A DNA stretch of 64,000 nt, from the NCBI GenBank assembly GCA_965208605.1, contig OZ242345.1, forward strand, positions 248,001 through 312,000. The letters are read 5' to 3'. Below the pieces are notes generated by a model. The model had not been told where the DNA came from and searched no databases. It saw only the letters and a program-made list of their open reading frames with translations. The stretch is from UBA9659 sp965208605. GTDB lineage: Bacteria > Pseudomonadota > Gammaproteobacteria > Pseudomonadales > Azotimanducaceae. Shown here piece by piece: positions 46,813-56,285 of the stretch; positions within the stretch are counted from its first letter, which is position 1; the number at the start of each line of letters is the position of its first letter. Made by a program: the position numbers and the translations under genes.

Positions 46813-49203
46813 ATGAAAGCTCCCTTAAAAATAACGGTGATCGGTGGCGGTCCTGGCGGTCTCTATTTTGCGTTGCTGACCAAGCAGGCACGCCCCGACT
46901 GGGAGGTTGAACTTTTTGAACAAAATCATGCCGACGATACCTTTGGCTTCGGCGTGGTATTTTCCGACGATACTCTGGATGAGTTCCTGTCCCGCGACCC
47001 CGCGTCCTATGAACGGATCTGTGACCGGTTTGCTTATTGGGATGACATAGTGATTCACCGTAAAGGGCAGCAAATACGGTGTGCAGGCAATGGCTTTTGC
47101 GGCATCTCTCGTCTGGCGCTACTGAACCTGTTACAAGAACGGTGCCGAGAGGTCGGGGTGGAGATGACTTTTGGGACTATGATACCTGCGGCGGAGATAG
47201 AAACCCGATTTGCCGATTCGGACATTATTTTGGCAGCGGACGGCATTGGCTCAACCATTCGGGAGCATTACCGGGCATCTTTTGCACCCACCCAGGTGAT
47301 AAAGTCTAATCGCTTCTGCTGGATGGGCTCAACCCGCCCGCTCCCGGATTTCACTTACTTCTTCAAAGAGACTCCTCAGGGGCTGATCTGTGCGCACACT
47401 TACCAATACGAGCCGGGGCAATCTACTTGGGTGTTTGAGATGTCCGACGACTGCTGGCGGGCTTGGGGTTTTGAAGAACTCAATGAAGAGACCTCTAAAC
47501 ACAAACTGGAAACTATCTTTGCCGATGAACTGGAAGGGCATCCGCTGATTCTGAACCGTTCCCTATGGCGGCAGTTCCCGCGTATTTTTTGTAATCACTG
47601 GTATCACGACAAGATTGTTATTTTGGGAGATGCCAAGGCCTCGGCGCATTTTTCTATTGGTTCGGGTACGAAGTTAGCGATGGAATGTGCCATAGGCTTG
47701 CACGATGCGGTGCTGGAGCATGCCGAACAGAGCGTAGAAAAGGCCTTCCAAACCTACGATGAACTGCGTCGCATCCCGGTGCAGATTGTGCAGCATAATG
47801 CCGATGTGTCTCTTGCGTGGTTTGAACACATAGACCGTTCATGGGATATGCACCCCATGCAGTTTGCGATGGTGGTGATGTGCCGCGCTAAATCTATTAC
47901 CTATGACAATCTCATTTTGCGTGACCCGGCCTTTGTTGAATCTGCTGACACGGAATGGTACCAGCGGTATTTTGAACAGACTGGCTACGACTATCGTCAG
48001 AGTCGGCCAACCCCCATGTTTACCAAATTCAAACTGCGGGACCTGGAGCTACGCAATCGAGTAGTCATGTCCCCCATGGCGCAGTATTCCGCCGATGAGC
48101 AAGGGAATCTGACGGACTGGCATTTTGTGCATTACACCAGTCACGCCACTGGTGGCATGGGAATGATGTATACCGAGATGACCTGTCCATCTCCCGAGGC
48201 GAGGATTAGCCTGGGTTGCCTGGGTCTCTGGACGAACCAGCAGGAGGCCGATTGGAAGCATATTGTGGACTTTGTCCATCAGTATACGGACACCAAGATA
48301 TGTATGCAGTTAGGGCACTCGGGGCGTAAAGGTTCAACCCAGCTGGGCTGGGAGCAGATGGACCATCCCATCGCCACACCCGAGAAGAACTGGCAGGTCG
48401 TCTCCGCCTCGCCCCTGGCCTATTATGAAGACTGTTCCCAGGTGCCTCAGATGCTGGACCAGGATGGGATGGATAGAGTGGTTGCCGATTTTTGCCAGGC
48501 AACGGAACGCGCGAGCCGCGTCGGCTTTGACATGCTGGAACTTCACTGTGCCCATGGCTATCTGCTAGCGTCTTTTTTGTCGCCCCTGACCAATCAACGA
48601 GATGATGCCTTCGGCGGTAGCCTTGACAATCGGTTGCGCTTCCCGTTGCGCGTCTTTACCGAGATGCGGCGCATCTGGCACCCCTCGCGCCCCATGTCGG
48701 TGCGGGTATCTGCTAGCGATTGGATGCCGGATGGCATTACTGAAGCGGATATTCTGGTTATTGCCAGAGCTTTTCATGATGCTGGCTGTGATTTGATTGA
48801 TGTCTCGGCAGGGCAGACAGTGCCAGATCAGGCCCCGGTCTATGGACGTATGTTTCAAGTGCCTTTTTCTGAAATGATTTGCAACGCCCCAGCGCATCAT
48901 TCCGGTGATGGACCTCGGATGGTGACCATGGCAGTGGGGAATATCACCGACGCGGGGCAGGTGAATACCATCATCCACACCCGTCGGGCAGAGCTAGTCG
49001 CTATAGGACGCCCCCATTTGTGGAATCCCTATTTCACTCGCAATGCTGCTGCCCACTATGGCGTGACAGTGGAGCAGGTATGGGAGAAACCCTATCTTTC
49101 CGGCAAGGAACAGGCATATTCCGTTCTCGCCAGAGCCCGGGAAGACCAGTTGCTATTGCAAAAGAAAGCCCGGCCCAGGCGGCATTACAAGGAAGCGCGC
49201 TAG
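46813..49203 (+). CDS. Aromatic acyl-CoA monooxygenase/reductase (FAD hydroxylase fused to old yellow enzyme)
   Basis: 796 residues from the ATG at 46813 (AAGGGA upstream); an ATG 18 nt earlier is less likely. The N-terminal half is a flavin hydroxylase (ITVIGGGPGGLYFALL; VILGDAKASAHFSIGSGTKL). The C-terminal half is an old-yellow-enzyme/NADH oxidoreductase domain (LRNRVVMSPMAQYSADEQG at about residues 415-433; LHCAHGYLLASFLSPLTNQR). This fusion is known from 2-aminobenzoyl-CoA monooxygenase/reductase of Azoarcus and from proteins called salicylyl-CoA 5-hydroxylase. It would hydroxylate and dearomatise an aromatic acyl-CoA without ring-cleaving dioxygenases. The exact substrate is not fixed by the sequence. 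Confidence 0.88.
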   Translation: MKAPLKITVIGGGPGGLYFALLTKQARPDWEVELFEQNHADDTFGFGVVFSDDTLDEFLSRDPASYERICDRFAYWDDIVIHRKGQQIRCAGNGFCGISRLALLNLLQERCREVGVEMTFGTMIPAAEIETRFADSDIILAADGIGSTIREHYRASFAPTQVIKSNRFCWMGSTRPLPDFTYFFKETPQGLICAHTYQYEPGQSTWVFEMSDDCWRAWGFEELNEETSKHKLETIFADELEGHPLILNRSLWRQFPRIFCNHWYHDKIVILGDAKASAHFSIGSGTKLAMECAIGLHDAVLEHAEQSVEKAFQTYDELRRIPVQIVQHNADVSLAWFEHIDRSWDMHPMQFAMVVMCRAKSITYDNLILRDPAFVESADTEWYQRYFEQTGYDYRQSRPTPMFTKFKLRDLELRNRVVMSPMAQYSADEQGNLTDWHFVHYTSHATGGMGMMYTEMTCPSPEARISLGCLGLWTNQQEADWKHIVDFVHQYTDTKICMQLGHSGRKGSTQLGWEQMDHPIATPEKNWQVVSASPLAYYEDCSQVPQMLDQDGMDRVVADFCQATERASRVGFDMLELHCAHGYLLASFLSPLTNQRDDAFGGSLDNRLRFPLRVFTEMRRIWHPSRPMSVRVSASDWMPDGITEADILVIARAFHDAGCDLIDVSAGQTVPDQAPVYGRMFQVPFSEMICNAPAHHSGDGPRMVTMAVGNITDAGQVNTIIHTRRAELVAIGRPHLWNPYFTRNAAAHYGVTVEQVWEKPYLSGKEQAYSVLARAREDQLLLQKKARPRRHYKEAR

Positions 49204-49331
49204 ATGGGGTATTCCAGGGGAGGTTTTGTCTTTACGAAGGCTTAGGGATGCTTTGATTCAACATGTTAAAATGCCATACTCAACGAGTATCAACGTCTGC
49301 GATTATCAACATCTTAAGGAGCATGACTGCC

Positions 49332-51806
49332 ATGGCAATTCATTTAAGAACACATAACTTAACTCACCTGCTACATCTTACCCTTTTGGGTATGACCCTA
49401 GTGATGTCATCAACGCTCTCAGCGGCGGTGCTAGAAGAGGTGGTAGTGACGGCACACAAGCGAGAGCAGGGCCAGCAAGATGTAGGCGTTGCTATTACTG
49501 CCTTTACCGGCAGTCAGCTTGATGCCCTAGGGATAGAAGAAAGTTTCGATCTGGCAACAGTGACACCCGGAGTACACATCAGCGGCAATCTCGCTGGGCA
49601 GAATGTTCAGTTTTCCATACGAGGTGTTACCCAGAATGACTTCAACGATGTGATTGAAGCCCCGAATGCGGTGTATCTTGATGAGGGGTATTTAGCCATT
49701 GCCCAGGCCCAGACCTTTACTCTGTTTGATATTGAACGGGTAGAGGTCTTGAAAGGGCCTCAAGGCACTCTTTTTGGTCGCAACGCCACCGGTGGGCTGG
49801 TGCATTATTTTTCCACGAAGCCGACTCTCCATGAGTCCGAAGGCTATGTTGACATCACCTATGGTGAGTTTTCCAGCAAGGCGAATGCGAGTCAGGTGAC
49901 CATTGAAGCAGCATACGGTGGTCCCCTGTCGGAAACAATTGCCGGGCGTTTTGCCTTTAAAAAGAATGACCAGGACGGTTACCTAAAGAACCAGTATCCT
50001 GATGATGCCTTCGGCGGCCTGAGTCTGGGTCTCTCCAGCGGTAACTCGCCCGGTGCGGGGGGGGGGGGGGGGGATGACTTGGGAAGCGACGATACCTTTG
50101 CTACTCGGGCCAGTCTGTTGTTTCAGCCTGGGGAAAATTTGAAAATTCACCTGGCATACAACTACGCTAGGTCCCGGATGTCCACAGGTCCCTATCAATC
50201 CAGCTCTGTTATAGCCGTGTTTAATGATCTACCTGCTGCTGGGGGTGAAGTCATCAATGTGATTGATACCCCGTCTGATGAGACTAGGGAAAGTATTGTT
50301 TCCGGGACTACCCAGGATGGTGGCTCGGATAGGGGGGATAGCGGCACCTTTGCGATAGTGGGGTCTCGTCCTGTACCGGGTGGTGACTTTTTTGGATATT
50401 TAGATCCAGATGGTGACGACTTTACTTTTTCTGGTGACTTTGCATTTGACGATCAGGGGAAAACTAAGACCTGGGGCATCAATAGCCGGGTTATCCTGGA
50501 ACTGGCAAGCGGCAAGACCTTGACTGCTGTAACCGACTATAAGGAGTATGAGAAGCTGCTGTTTATTGATGTGGACTCGGCACCGGTTAATCAACTGGCA
50601 AATTATGCAGCAACTGATTCCAGTAGTTTTACCCAAGAGTTGCGGTTAAGCAGTGAAACTGAAACAACGCGTTGGGTACTGGGGATCTTTTATTTGAACA
50701 TTGACAATGATTCCGACAATGGTCTCAAGGGTCCAGCTAACAGTCTACCACTAGTTTTTGGTTCCTTCCCGGCAGAGTATACAAGCGGGGGAGACATCTC
50801 AGTTGATGGGCAATTACAAACTGATTCCTGGTCATTATTTGGGCAGGCGGAATGGGACCTCACGGCCAGGCTGACCCTGCTAACAGGTCTGCGCCTTATC
50901 AAAGAAAAGAAAGACTATGACATGGCGCAGGGACTCTATGCGTCCATCAGCCCTCATAAAATTCATCAAGGCGAGCGAATGACACTGAACGCCTACAAGG
51001 ATGATTCTTCTGACACTATATGGACCGGCAAACTGCAACTGGACTATCACCTGAATGACAATCTATTGCTGTATGCCGGCGTGAACCGAGGTGTCAAGGC
51101 GGGCAGTTTTAACGCGCCCTTGGCGGGCACCTTCTTCAGTCTGCCGAACGGCAATGCTGATATACCCTATGATGAAGAAGTCCTGACCAATTATGAAGCG
51201 GGTTTCAAATCCACTCTGTTTGGTGGCAGTACCCGCTTGAATGGTTCAGTCTATTATTATGATTATAAGGATTATCAGAGCTTCCTCTTCACTGGTGTCG
51301 GTGGCGTGGTGATCAATAACGATGTGGTCAACCAGGGGATAGAGATTGAGTTGCAAACTACCCCTGCCGAGGGTCTGGATCTGTTATTCAGCTTCGCTCT
51401 CTTTGATGTAGAGGTAGAGGATGTGCCGTTGCGAGTAGGCTCTCTCATTACCAAGGATGTTAAACCCACCTACGCGCCTGAGCTACAAGTCACAGCGCTA
51501 GTACGTTATCAGTGGCCCGGTCTGAGGGGCACCCTGGCAGTTCAAGGAGATATCAGTTATTCCGATGAGTTTTATTACAATCTCCGTAACTTTGATGCTG
51601 ATAAATTCGACAGTTACGTCTTGTCCAATGCCCGAGTGTCTTGGAGCAATGTGCAGGATACATGGGATATTGCGTTGATGGTGCGCAACCTGACAGATGA
51701 GCGAGCTGGTGTGCAGGGTTTTGACCTGGCGACTCTGTGTGGCTGTAATGAAGTGGCCTACCGAGCACCTCGTTGGTATGGGATAAAGGTTAATCGTAAC
51801 TTTTAG
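49332..51806 (+). CDS. TonB-dependent outer-membrane receptor with an internal G17 tract
   Basis: 824 residues from the ATG at 49332 (AGGAG 10 nt upstream; an ATG at 49323 is too close to it). Signal peptide (LTLLGMTLVMSSTLSAA), TonB box (EEVVVTA), plug domain (RVEVLKGPQGTLFGRNATGG) and a 22-strand-type barrel ending IKVNRNF. A run of 17 G at 50057-50073 encodes AGGGGGDD at about residues 242-249, probably a loop of an early barrel strand pair, in frame here. One extra G gives an immediate TGA; one fewer gives a TGA about 23 codons later. It follows the monooxygenase gene by about 130 bp and precedes a GMC oxidoreductase, suggesting uptake of a bulky organic substrate. Confidence 0.9.
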   Translation: MAIHLRTHNLTHLLHLTLLGMTLVMSSTLSAAVLEEVVVTAHKREQGQQDVGVAITAFTGSQLDALGIEESFDLATVTPGVHISGNLAGQNVQFSIRGVTQNDFNDVIEAPNAVYLDEGYLAIAQAQTFTLFDIERVEVLKGPQGTLFGRNATGGLVHYFSTKPTLHESEGYVDITYGEFSSKANASQVTIEAAYGGPLSETIAGRFAFKKNDQDGYLKNQYPDDAFGGLSLGLSSGNSPGAGGGGGDDLGSDDTFATRASLLFQPGENLKIHLAYNYARSRMSTGPYQSSSVIAVFNDLPAAGGEVINVIDTPSDETRESIVSGTTQDGGSDRGDSGTFAIVGSRPVPGGDFFGYLDPDGDDFTFSGDFAFDDQGKTKTWGINSRVILELASGKTLTAVTDYKEYEKLLFIDVDSAPVNQLANYAATDSSSFTQELRLSSETETTRWVLGIFYLNIDNDSDNGLKGPANSLPLVFGSFPAEYTSGGDISVDGQLQTDSWSLFGQAEWDLTARLTLLTGLRLIKEKKDYDMAQGLYASISPHKIHQGERMTLNAYKDDSSDTIWTGKLQLDYHLNDNLLLYAGVNRGVKAGSFNAPLAGTFFSLPNGNADIPYDEEVLTNYEAGFKSTLFGGSTRLNGSVYYYDYKDYQSFLFTGVGGVVINNDVVNQGIEIELQTTPAEGLDLLFSFALFDVEVEDVPLRVGSLITKDVKPTYAPELQVTALVRYQWPGLRGTLAVQGDISYSDEFYYNLRNFDADKFDSYVLSNARVSWSNVQDTWDIALMVRNLTDERAGVQGFDLATLCGCNEVAYRAPRWYGIKVNRNF
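50057..50073. repeat. Homopolymeric G17 tract inside the TonB receptor gene
   Basis: Seventeen G in the coding strand, currently in frame. It is the only such run in the window outside the autotransporters. Confidence 0.9.
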
Positions 51807-51848
51807 GCTGGTGTATGTGGTTGCATCATCCATGCAGGAAATTTCAGC

Positions 51849-52409
51849 ATGACTAATCCTTCTCGGCGCCGCTTTATCGCCGCAGGCGGGCTTGGCCTCC
51901 TCAGTTTTATGGTGGGCGACAACTGCCTGCGCATTTCCCCTGCCGAGGCAAAACGCCAGGAACTCCCCCTAAGTAGCCTGACTGTAGACCAGGCATCTCT
52001 CCTTGAACGGCTGGGCGATGCTCTAGTGCCGGGTGCTGCTGATAGCGGCTTGTCTTATTTTCTTGATCAACAACTCTCGGTAGAGACGGAAGACTGCATG
52101 CTGATGCTCCGGTATCTCAATGTCCCGCCGCCATACAAAGATTTTTACACTCAATCGCTGACGGCACTGGAGACAGCTTGCCAGCTACTCTTTCACCAGA
52201 CCTGCGGCAAGTTATCGGCAACGCAGATGACCCAGTTGATTGATGCTCTGGGGAGTAACAGTCTGCCCGGTTGGCAGGGACCTCCTGCTGCCTTTTTTTC
52301 CTTTGTCCTGCGTAGTGATGCCAGCGATGTAGTCTACGGTACCGAAGCCGGTTTTGACCGTCTCGGCATACCCTATATGGCGCATATTAGGCCGCGGGCA
52401 CCTTGGTAA
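51849..52409 (+). CDS. Gluconate-2-dehydrogenase subunit 3-like protein (Tat-exported)
   Basis: 186 residues. A twin-arginine leader (PSRRRFIAAGGLGLLSF) starts it. The body (SSLTVDQASLLERLGDALVPG) is like the small subunit of membrane-bound gluconate or other sugar dehydrogenases, which is exported together with its GMC-type flavoprotein partner. The partner gene follows directly, which supports the assignment. The protein ends HIRPRAPW. Confidence 0.8.
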   Translation: MTNPSRRRFIAAGGLGLLSFMVGDNCLRISPAEAKRQELPLSSLTVDQASLLERLGDALVPGAADSGLSYFLDQQLSVETEDCMLMLRYLNVPPPYKDFYTQSLTALETACQLLFHQTCGKLSATQMTQLIDALGSNSLPGWQGPPAAFFSFVLRSDASDVVYGTEAGFDRLGIPYMAHIRPRAPW

Positions 52410-52416
52410 TCTGCTT

Positions 52417-54018
52417 GTGAAGAACAGTAGCGAAAAGATACCACTGCTCGTGGACGATGCTCAGCATACGGATGTTGTCATAGTGGGTTCGGGCGCGGCG
52501 GGAAGCGTGATGGCAGCGCTTCTGGCGGAGGGTGGCAAGTCGGTGCTGTTGCTTGAAACCGGTGATAAACGTCAGCCGGCGGATATGATTAGTTCGCAAA
52601 TCTGGGGGCGGCGGATGAAGTGGGGCGGAGCACCAGTGCTTGATACCGGTGGACATTCAGTTGCTTACAATTTCAACATGGGGTGGGGTACGGGGGGCAG
52701 TGCCATGCACCAATATGCGGTATGGCCAAGGCTCCACCCGACAGACTTCACTCTCGCGACTAATCATGGGGTCGGCCTGGATTGGCCCCTAGGCTATGAA
52801 GAGCTGCGCCCCTACTATGATCGGGTGCAAGAGGAAGTGGGAATTTCTGGTGATGCGACGGCGGAGCACTGGCGTCCAGCAGGCGTGCCCTATCCGATGG
52901 GGCCGGTCCCGGTCTTTGCCCAGGGACGCATCATTGCCAAGGGCTTTGACCGCCTGAACCTATCCACTTCACCCTTGCCGCTGGCTATAAACTCCCAGGT
53001 ATATAAAGGACGGGCTAGCTGCTTGTGGGACGGCTGGTGTAATGCCGGCTGCCCGATTGGTGCTCTGGCAAATCCGCTGACGGTCTATTTACCCCGTGCT
53101 CAGCAGGCGGGTGCAGTGTTGCGTCACAACGCGACTGTCACCAGGGTCTTGACGGACCGGAACGACAACCGTGTCCAGGGGGTTGAATATGTCCGGGCGA
53201 ATGGAGCGCGTTATCATCAGGCTGCAGAGCTGGTAGTCCTGGCGGCGAACCCCATCCAAAACCCACGTATTTTATTTGCATCAAGCACTCGCCGCTCACC
53301 GACGGGTTTGGCAAACAGCAGTGGTCGGCTGGGTGACTATCTGATGTCCCATCCTACTATTTCAACTTTTGGATTATTCCCCGAGGAAACCTATAGCTAC
53401 TATGGCCCAGCAGGTGGGCAGTTGTTATGTCAAGACGGTTACCAAAAAGACCAGCATCCCCCGCATGCCTTCGGCAGTTATCAGTGGATGATTGCTCAGG
53501 CATTAAAACCCAATGATTTACTCGGGATTGCCAATAGCCGCCCTGAATTGCACGGCACCAGGCTCACTGCATTTATGACCGATGCAGCACATCATATCGC
53601 CAACATGGCAGCAGTCTGCGAGGGTCTGCCGATGCAGGAAAATCAAGTGCGTCTCTCAGCTCAGCACAAAGACAGGTTTGACGTGCCCCTGGCTGAGGTG
53701 ACCCACACCTTTGCGCCATCCAGCCTTGCCCTGGCGGAAGTAGCTCGGCAAGAAGGTGAAGCGGTGTTTCGGGCCGCGGGTGCCACTGAGGTCTGGTCAA
53801 GCGGAGTCAATGCCATGCACATCATGGGTGGGACGGTGATGGGGGAAGCACCAGAGTTTGCCGTGACCAACAGCTACGGTCAGACGCATGATATTCCCAA
53901 TTTGGTCATCGCCGGTGCCGGGTTGTTCCCCACATCGGGTGGCGTTAATCCTACCTTTACCATCCACGCCCTTGCCCAACGTGCCGCCCAGTATCTGCTT
54001 GATCACTGGCCTGTATAA
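52417..54018 (+). CDS. GMC-family flavoprotein oxidoreductase
   Basis: About 533 residues. FAD-binding motif near the N-terminus (VVIVGSGAAGSVMAALLAEG), a cysteine-rich block (CLWDGWCNAGCPIGAL, typical of this dehydrogenase subgroup) and the C-terminal active-site region (NAMHIMGGTVMG; GGVNPTFTIHALAQRAAQYL). I take the GTG at 52417, 7 bp after the preceding stop; the frame also allows a TTG at 52354 overlapping that gene. With the Tat-exported small subunit it would form a periplasmic alcohol or polyol dehydrogenase. Substrate is unknown. Confidence 0.85.
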   Translation: MKNSSEKIPLLVDDAQHTDVVIVGSGAAGSVMAALLAEGGKSVLLLETGDKRQPADMISSQIWGRRMKWGGAPVLDTGGHSVAYNFNMGWGTGGSAMHQYAVWPRLHPTDFTLATNHGVGLDWPLGYEELRPYYDRVQEEVGISGDATAEHWRPAGVPYPMGPVPVFAQGRIIAKGFDRLNLSTSPLPLAINSQVYKGRASCLWDGWCNAGCPIGALANPLTVYLPRAQQAGAVLRHNATVTRVLTDRNDNRVQGVEYVRANGARYHQAAELVVLAANPIQNPRILFASSTRRSPTGLANSSGRLGDYLMSHPTISTFGLFPEETYSYYGPAGGQLLCQDGYQKDQHPPHAFGSYQWMIAQALKPNDLLGIANSRPELHGTRLTAFMTDAAHHIANMAAVCEGLPMQENQVRLSAQHKDRFDVPLAEVTHTFAPSSLALAEVARQEGEAVFRAAGATEVWSSGVNAMHIMGGTVMGEAPEFAVTNSYGQTHDIPNLVIAGAGLFPTSGGVNPTFTIHALAQRAAQYLLDHWPV

Positions 54019-54055
54019 GTCCCCCGGTTGCCACAACACGCAGTAAGCATCCTAT

Positions 54056-55042
54056 ATGACAGGAGCAAGCACCATAATTTCACCCATAATTTCACTCATG
54101 CCCTCACCTATAACTCCACTCATAGCCCCAAGAACCCACTACAGTCTGGTGGGGGAGGGTGATGAAGCCCTGCGACTCTGCTGGTTTGAATGGGGCCCTG
54201 AGCACCGGGCCTCAGGGACGGTCCTGCTACTCCATGCGACTGGCTTTCACGCAAGATGCTGGGACCAGCTCCTTCGCCATCTGGATGGGCAGCATGTGAT
54301 TGCTGTAGATCTCAGAGGGCATGGACGAAGTGACAAACAGGGTCCCTACAACTGGGATATTTTTGGTAGGGACATGGCTCAGCTGATACAAGACCTGGCA
54401 CTGGAGCAACTGGTCGGTGTGGGACATTCGCTGGGCGGGCATCTGCTCAGCATAGTGGCAAGCAAGCACCCGGCACGTTTCCAACAGCTGTTACTTCTTG
54501 ACCCGGTCATCTTTGCCCCGGATATCTACCAGTCTCAGCAGGTAGCAATCTGGCAAGATGACACCGAGGAGCATCCTGTAGCAAAGCGCAATAATTTCTT
54601 CCCCGATGCAGATAGCATGTTCCAGCGTTTTTCTCAGCGGCAACCCTATGCGTCCTGGCAGGTGCCGGTGCTACGCGACTATTGCAACTATGGGCTCCTG
54701 CCTAATCCCGATGGTGCGGGCTATGTGCTTGCCTGCCCACCAGCGGTGGAGGCGGCAATTTATCGGGGGAGTGCCAGCACGGATATCTATGACTTGATCC
54801 GGCAGATTGAAATCCCGACCTTGATACTCCGCGTTAAGGAAAGGGACATGTCAAGGAACACCATGTCAAAGAACATGGCTAGGCCACAGCTGGATTTTAG
54901 TCTATCCCCCACCTGGCATGGCCTGGCGGATTGTTTTCCCAGGGGCAGGGATGTTTATTTACCTGAGCTCACGCATTTTATTCCCATGCAAGCACCCGAA
55001 CTGGTTGCTCAATACATCATGCAAGCCGTGAACACCCCCTAG
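54056..55042 (+). CDS. Alpha/beta hydrolase
   Basis: 328 residues. The oxyanion segment is LLHATGFHARCW, the nucleophile elbow is GVGHSLGGHL (Ser at about residue 125), and a late TH follows PELTHFIPMQ (catalytic His). DLRGHGRSDKQGP is typical. The N-terminal 25 residues are a proline/isoleucine-rich repeat (ISPIISLMPSPITPLI). A 15-bp duplication at 54848-54877 gives MSRNT-MSKNM. It sits between the GMC and acyl-CoA dehydrogenase genes, in keeping with ester or C-C hydrolysis in a catabolic route. Confidence 0.83.
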   Translation: MTGASTIISPIISLMPSPITPLIAPRTHYSLVGEGDEALRLCWFEWGPEHRASGTVLLLHATGFHARCWDQLLRHLDGQHVIAVDLRGHGRSDKQGPYNWDIFGRDMAQLIQDLALEQLVGVGHSLGGHLLSIVASKHPARFQQLLLLDPVIFAPDIYQSQQVAIWQDDTEEHPVAKRNNFFPDADSMFQRFSQRQPYASWQVPVLRDYCNYGLLPNPDGAGYVLACPPAVEAAIYRGSASTDIYDLIRQIEIPTLILRVKERDMSRNTMSKNMARPQLDFSLSPTWHGLADCFPRGRDVYLPELTHFIPMQAPELVAQYIMQAVNTP

Positions 55043-55130
55043 CACCCGAACGGGTTGCGAGATGTTTATTGCCGCGCACACTTTGATATGATAGCCGCCT
55101 CCCGCTGCAATCAGACCACAGGAAGCATCT

Positions 55131-56261
55131 ATGCCACTGGTATTAAATGAAGAACAAAACATTCTCCGCAACATGGCAAAAGACTTCTGCAATAAAAAAG
55201 CACCTATTAGCCAGTTGCGACGCCTGAGGGACGAGAAGAGCACCACCGGCTTTGACCCTGATACCTGGCAAGAAATGATCGCTTTGGGCTGGCCGGGTAT
55301 CGCCATTCCAGAAGAATATGGTGGCAGTGGCTTTGGCTATCTGGGCCTGGGTGTGATTATGGAAGAGTGCGGTCGTACCTTGACGGCTTCCCCGCTCCTG
55401 GCAACGGCAGTGCTGGGTGCAAGCAGCATCTTGCATGCGGGTAGCGAAGCACAGAAGTCTACATTGCTGGAACAGATAGCCCGAGGCGAACTGCTGCTGG
55501 CGATAGCCATAGAAGAAAGCGCGCATCACAATCCCTACGGTATCGCTACCAAAGCAGAAAAATCTGGCGTGGGTTACGCGGTAACCGGTAGCAAAACATT
55601 TGTCTTGGATGGACATGTTGCCGACAAGTTGATAGTGGTTGCCCGTTCATCTGGCAAGGCAGGGGACCGGGAAGGGCTGAGTCTGCTACTGGTTGACCGG
55701 GAAGCGAAGGGGGTGCATGTCACTCGCACCACCATGGCGGATAGCCGCAACGCGGCGCAGATTGAATTTCAACGGGCTGAAGGGGTGCTTTTGGGTGCCC
55801 AAGACCAGGGGGCTGAGACCCTTGACCGGGTTCTGGATACCGGGCGTATCCTCTTGGCGGCGGAAATGCTAGGCGGTATCCAAGAATGTTTTGAACGTAC
55901 TCTTGAGTATCTGAAGACGCGGCAGCAGTTTGGTGTCCCGATTGGGTCCTTCCAGGCTTTGAAGCATAGAGCCGCGGAAATGTTTTGTGAGCTGGAATTA
56001 TCAAAGTCTGTCGTGCTGGAAGCCTTGTCCGCCCTGGACGATGACTCGGCGCAGATACCAGAGCTGGCAAGTCTAGCGAAGGCGCGTTTGAATGACACCT
56101 ATCATCTGGTGAGTAGCGAGGGGATCCAGATGCATGGTGGCATAGGTATGACCGACGAATATGACATTGGCTTTTTTATCAAACGTTCCAGAGTTTGCGA
56201 GCAGACCCTGGGTAACAGTGCCTTCCATCGAGACCGGTACGGCAGCCTGCATCATTTTTAG
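55131..56261 (+). CDS. Acyl-CoA dehydrogenase
   Basis: 376 residues, the standard length. It has the family blocks PGIAIPEEYGGSGFGYLGLG, YAVTGSKTFVLDGHVAD, and GVPIGSFQALKHRAAEMFCE, plus QMHGGIGMTDEYDIGFF near the end. It would oxidise an acyl-CoA with electrons going to electron-transfer flavoprotein. AGGAAGC precedes the ATG. The 88-bp gap before it repeats a 17-bp piece of the end of the hydrolase gene (AGCACCCGAACGGGTTGC). Confidence 0.9.
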   Translation: MPLVLNEEQNILRNMAKDFCNKKAPISQLRRLRDEKSTTGFDPDTWQEMIALGWPGIAIPEEYGGSGFGYLGLGVIMEECGRTLTASPLLATAVLGASSILHAGSEAQKSTLLEQIARGELLLAIAIEESAHHNPYGIATKAEKSGVGYAVTGSKTFVLDGHVADKLIVVARSSGKAGDREGLSLLLVDREAKGVHVTRTTMADSRNAAQIEFQRAEGVLLGAQDQGAETLDRVLDTGRILLAAEMLGGIQECFERTLEYLKTRQQFGVPIGSFQALKHRAAEMFCELELSKSVVLEALSALDDDSAQIPELASLAKARLNDTYHLVSSEGIQMHGGIGMTDEYDIGFFIKRSRVCEQTLGNSAFHRDRYGSLHHF

Positions 56262-56285
56262 GTTTGCCAGTGCTATTACCGTCTT

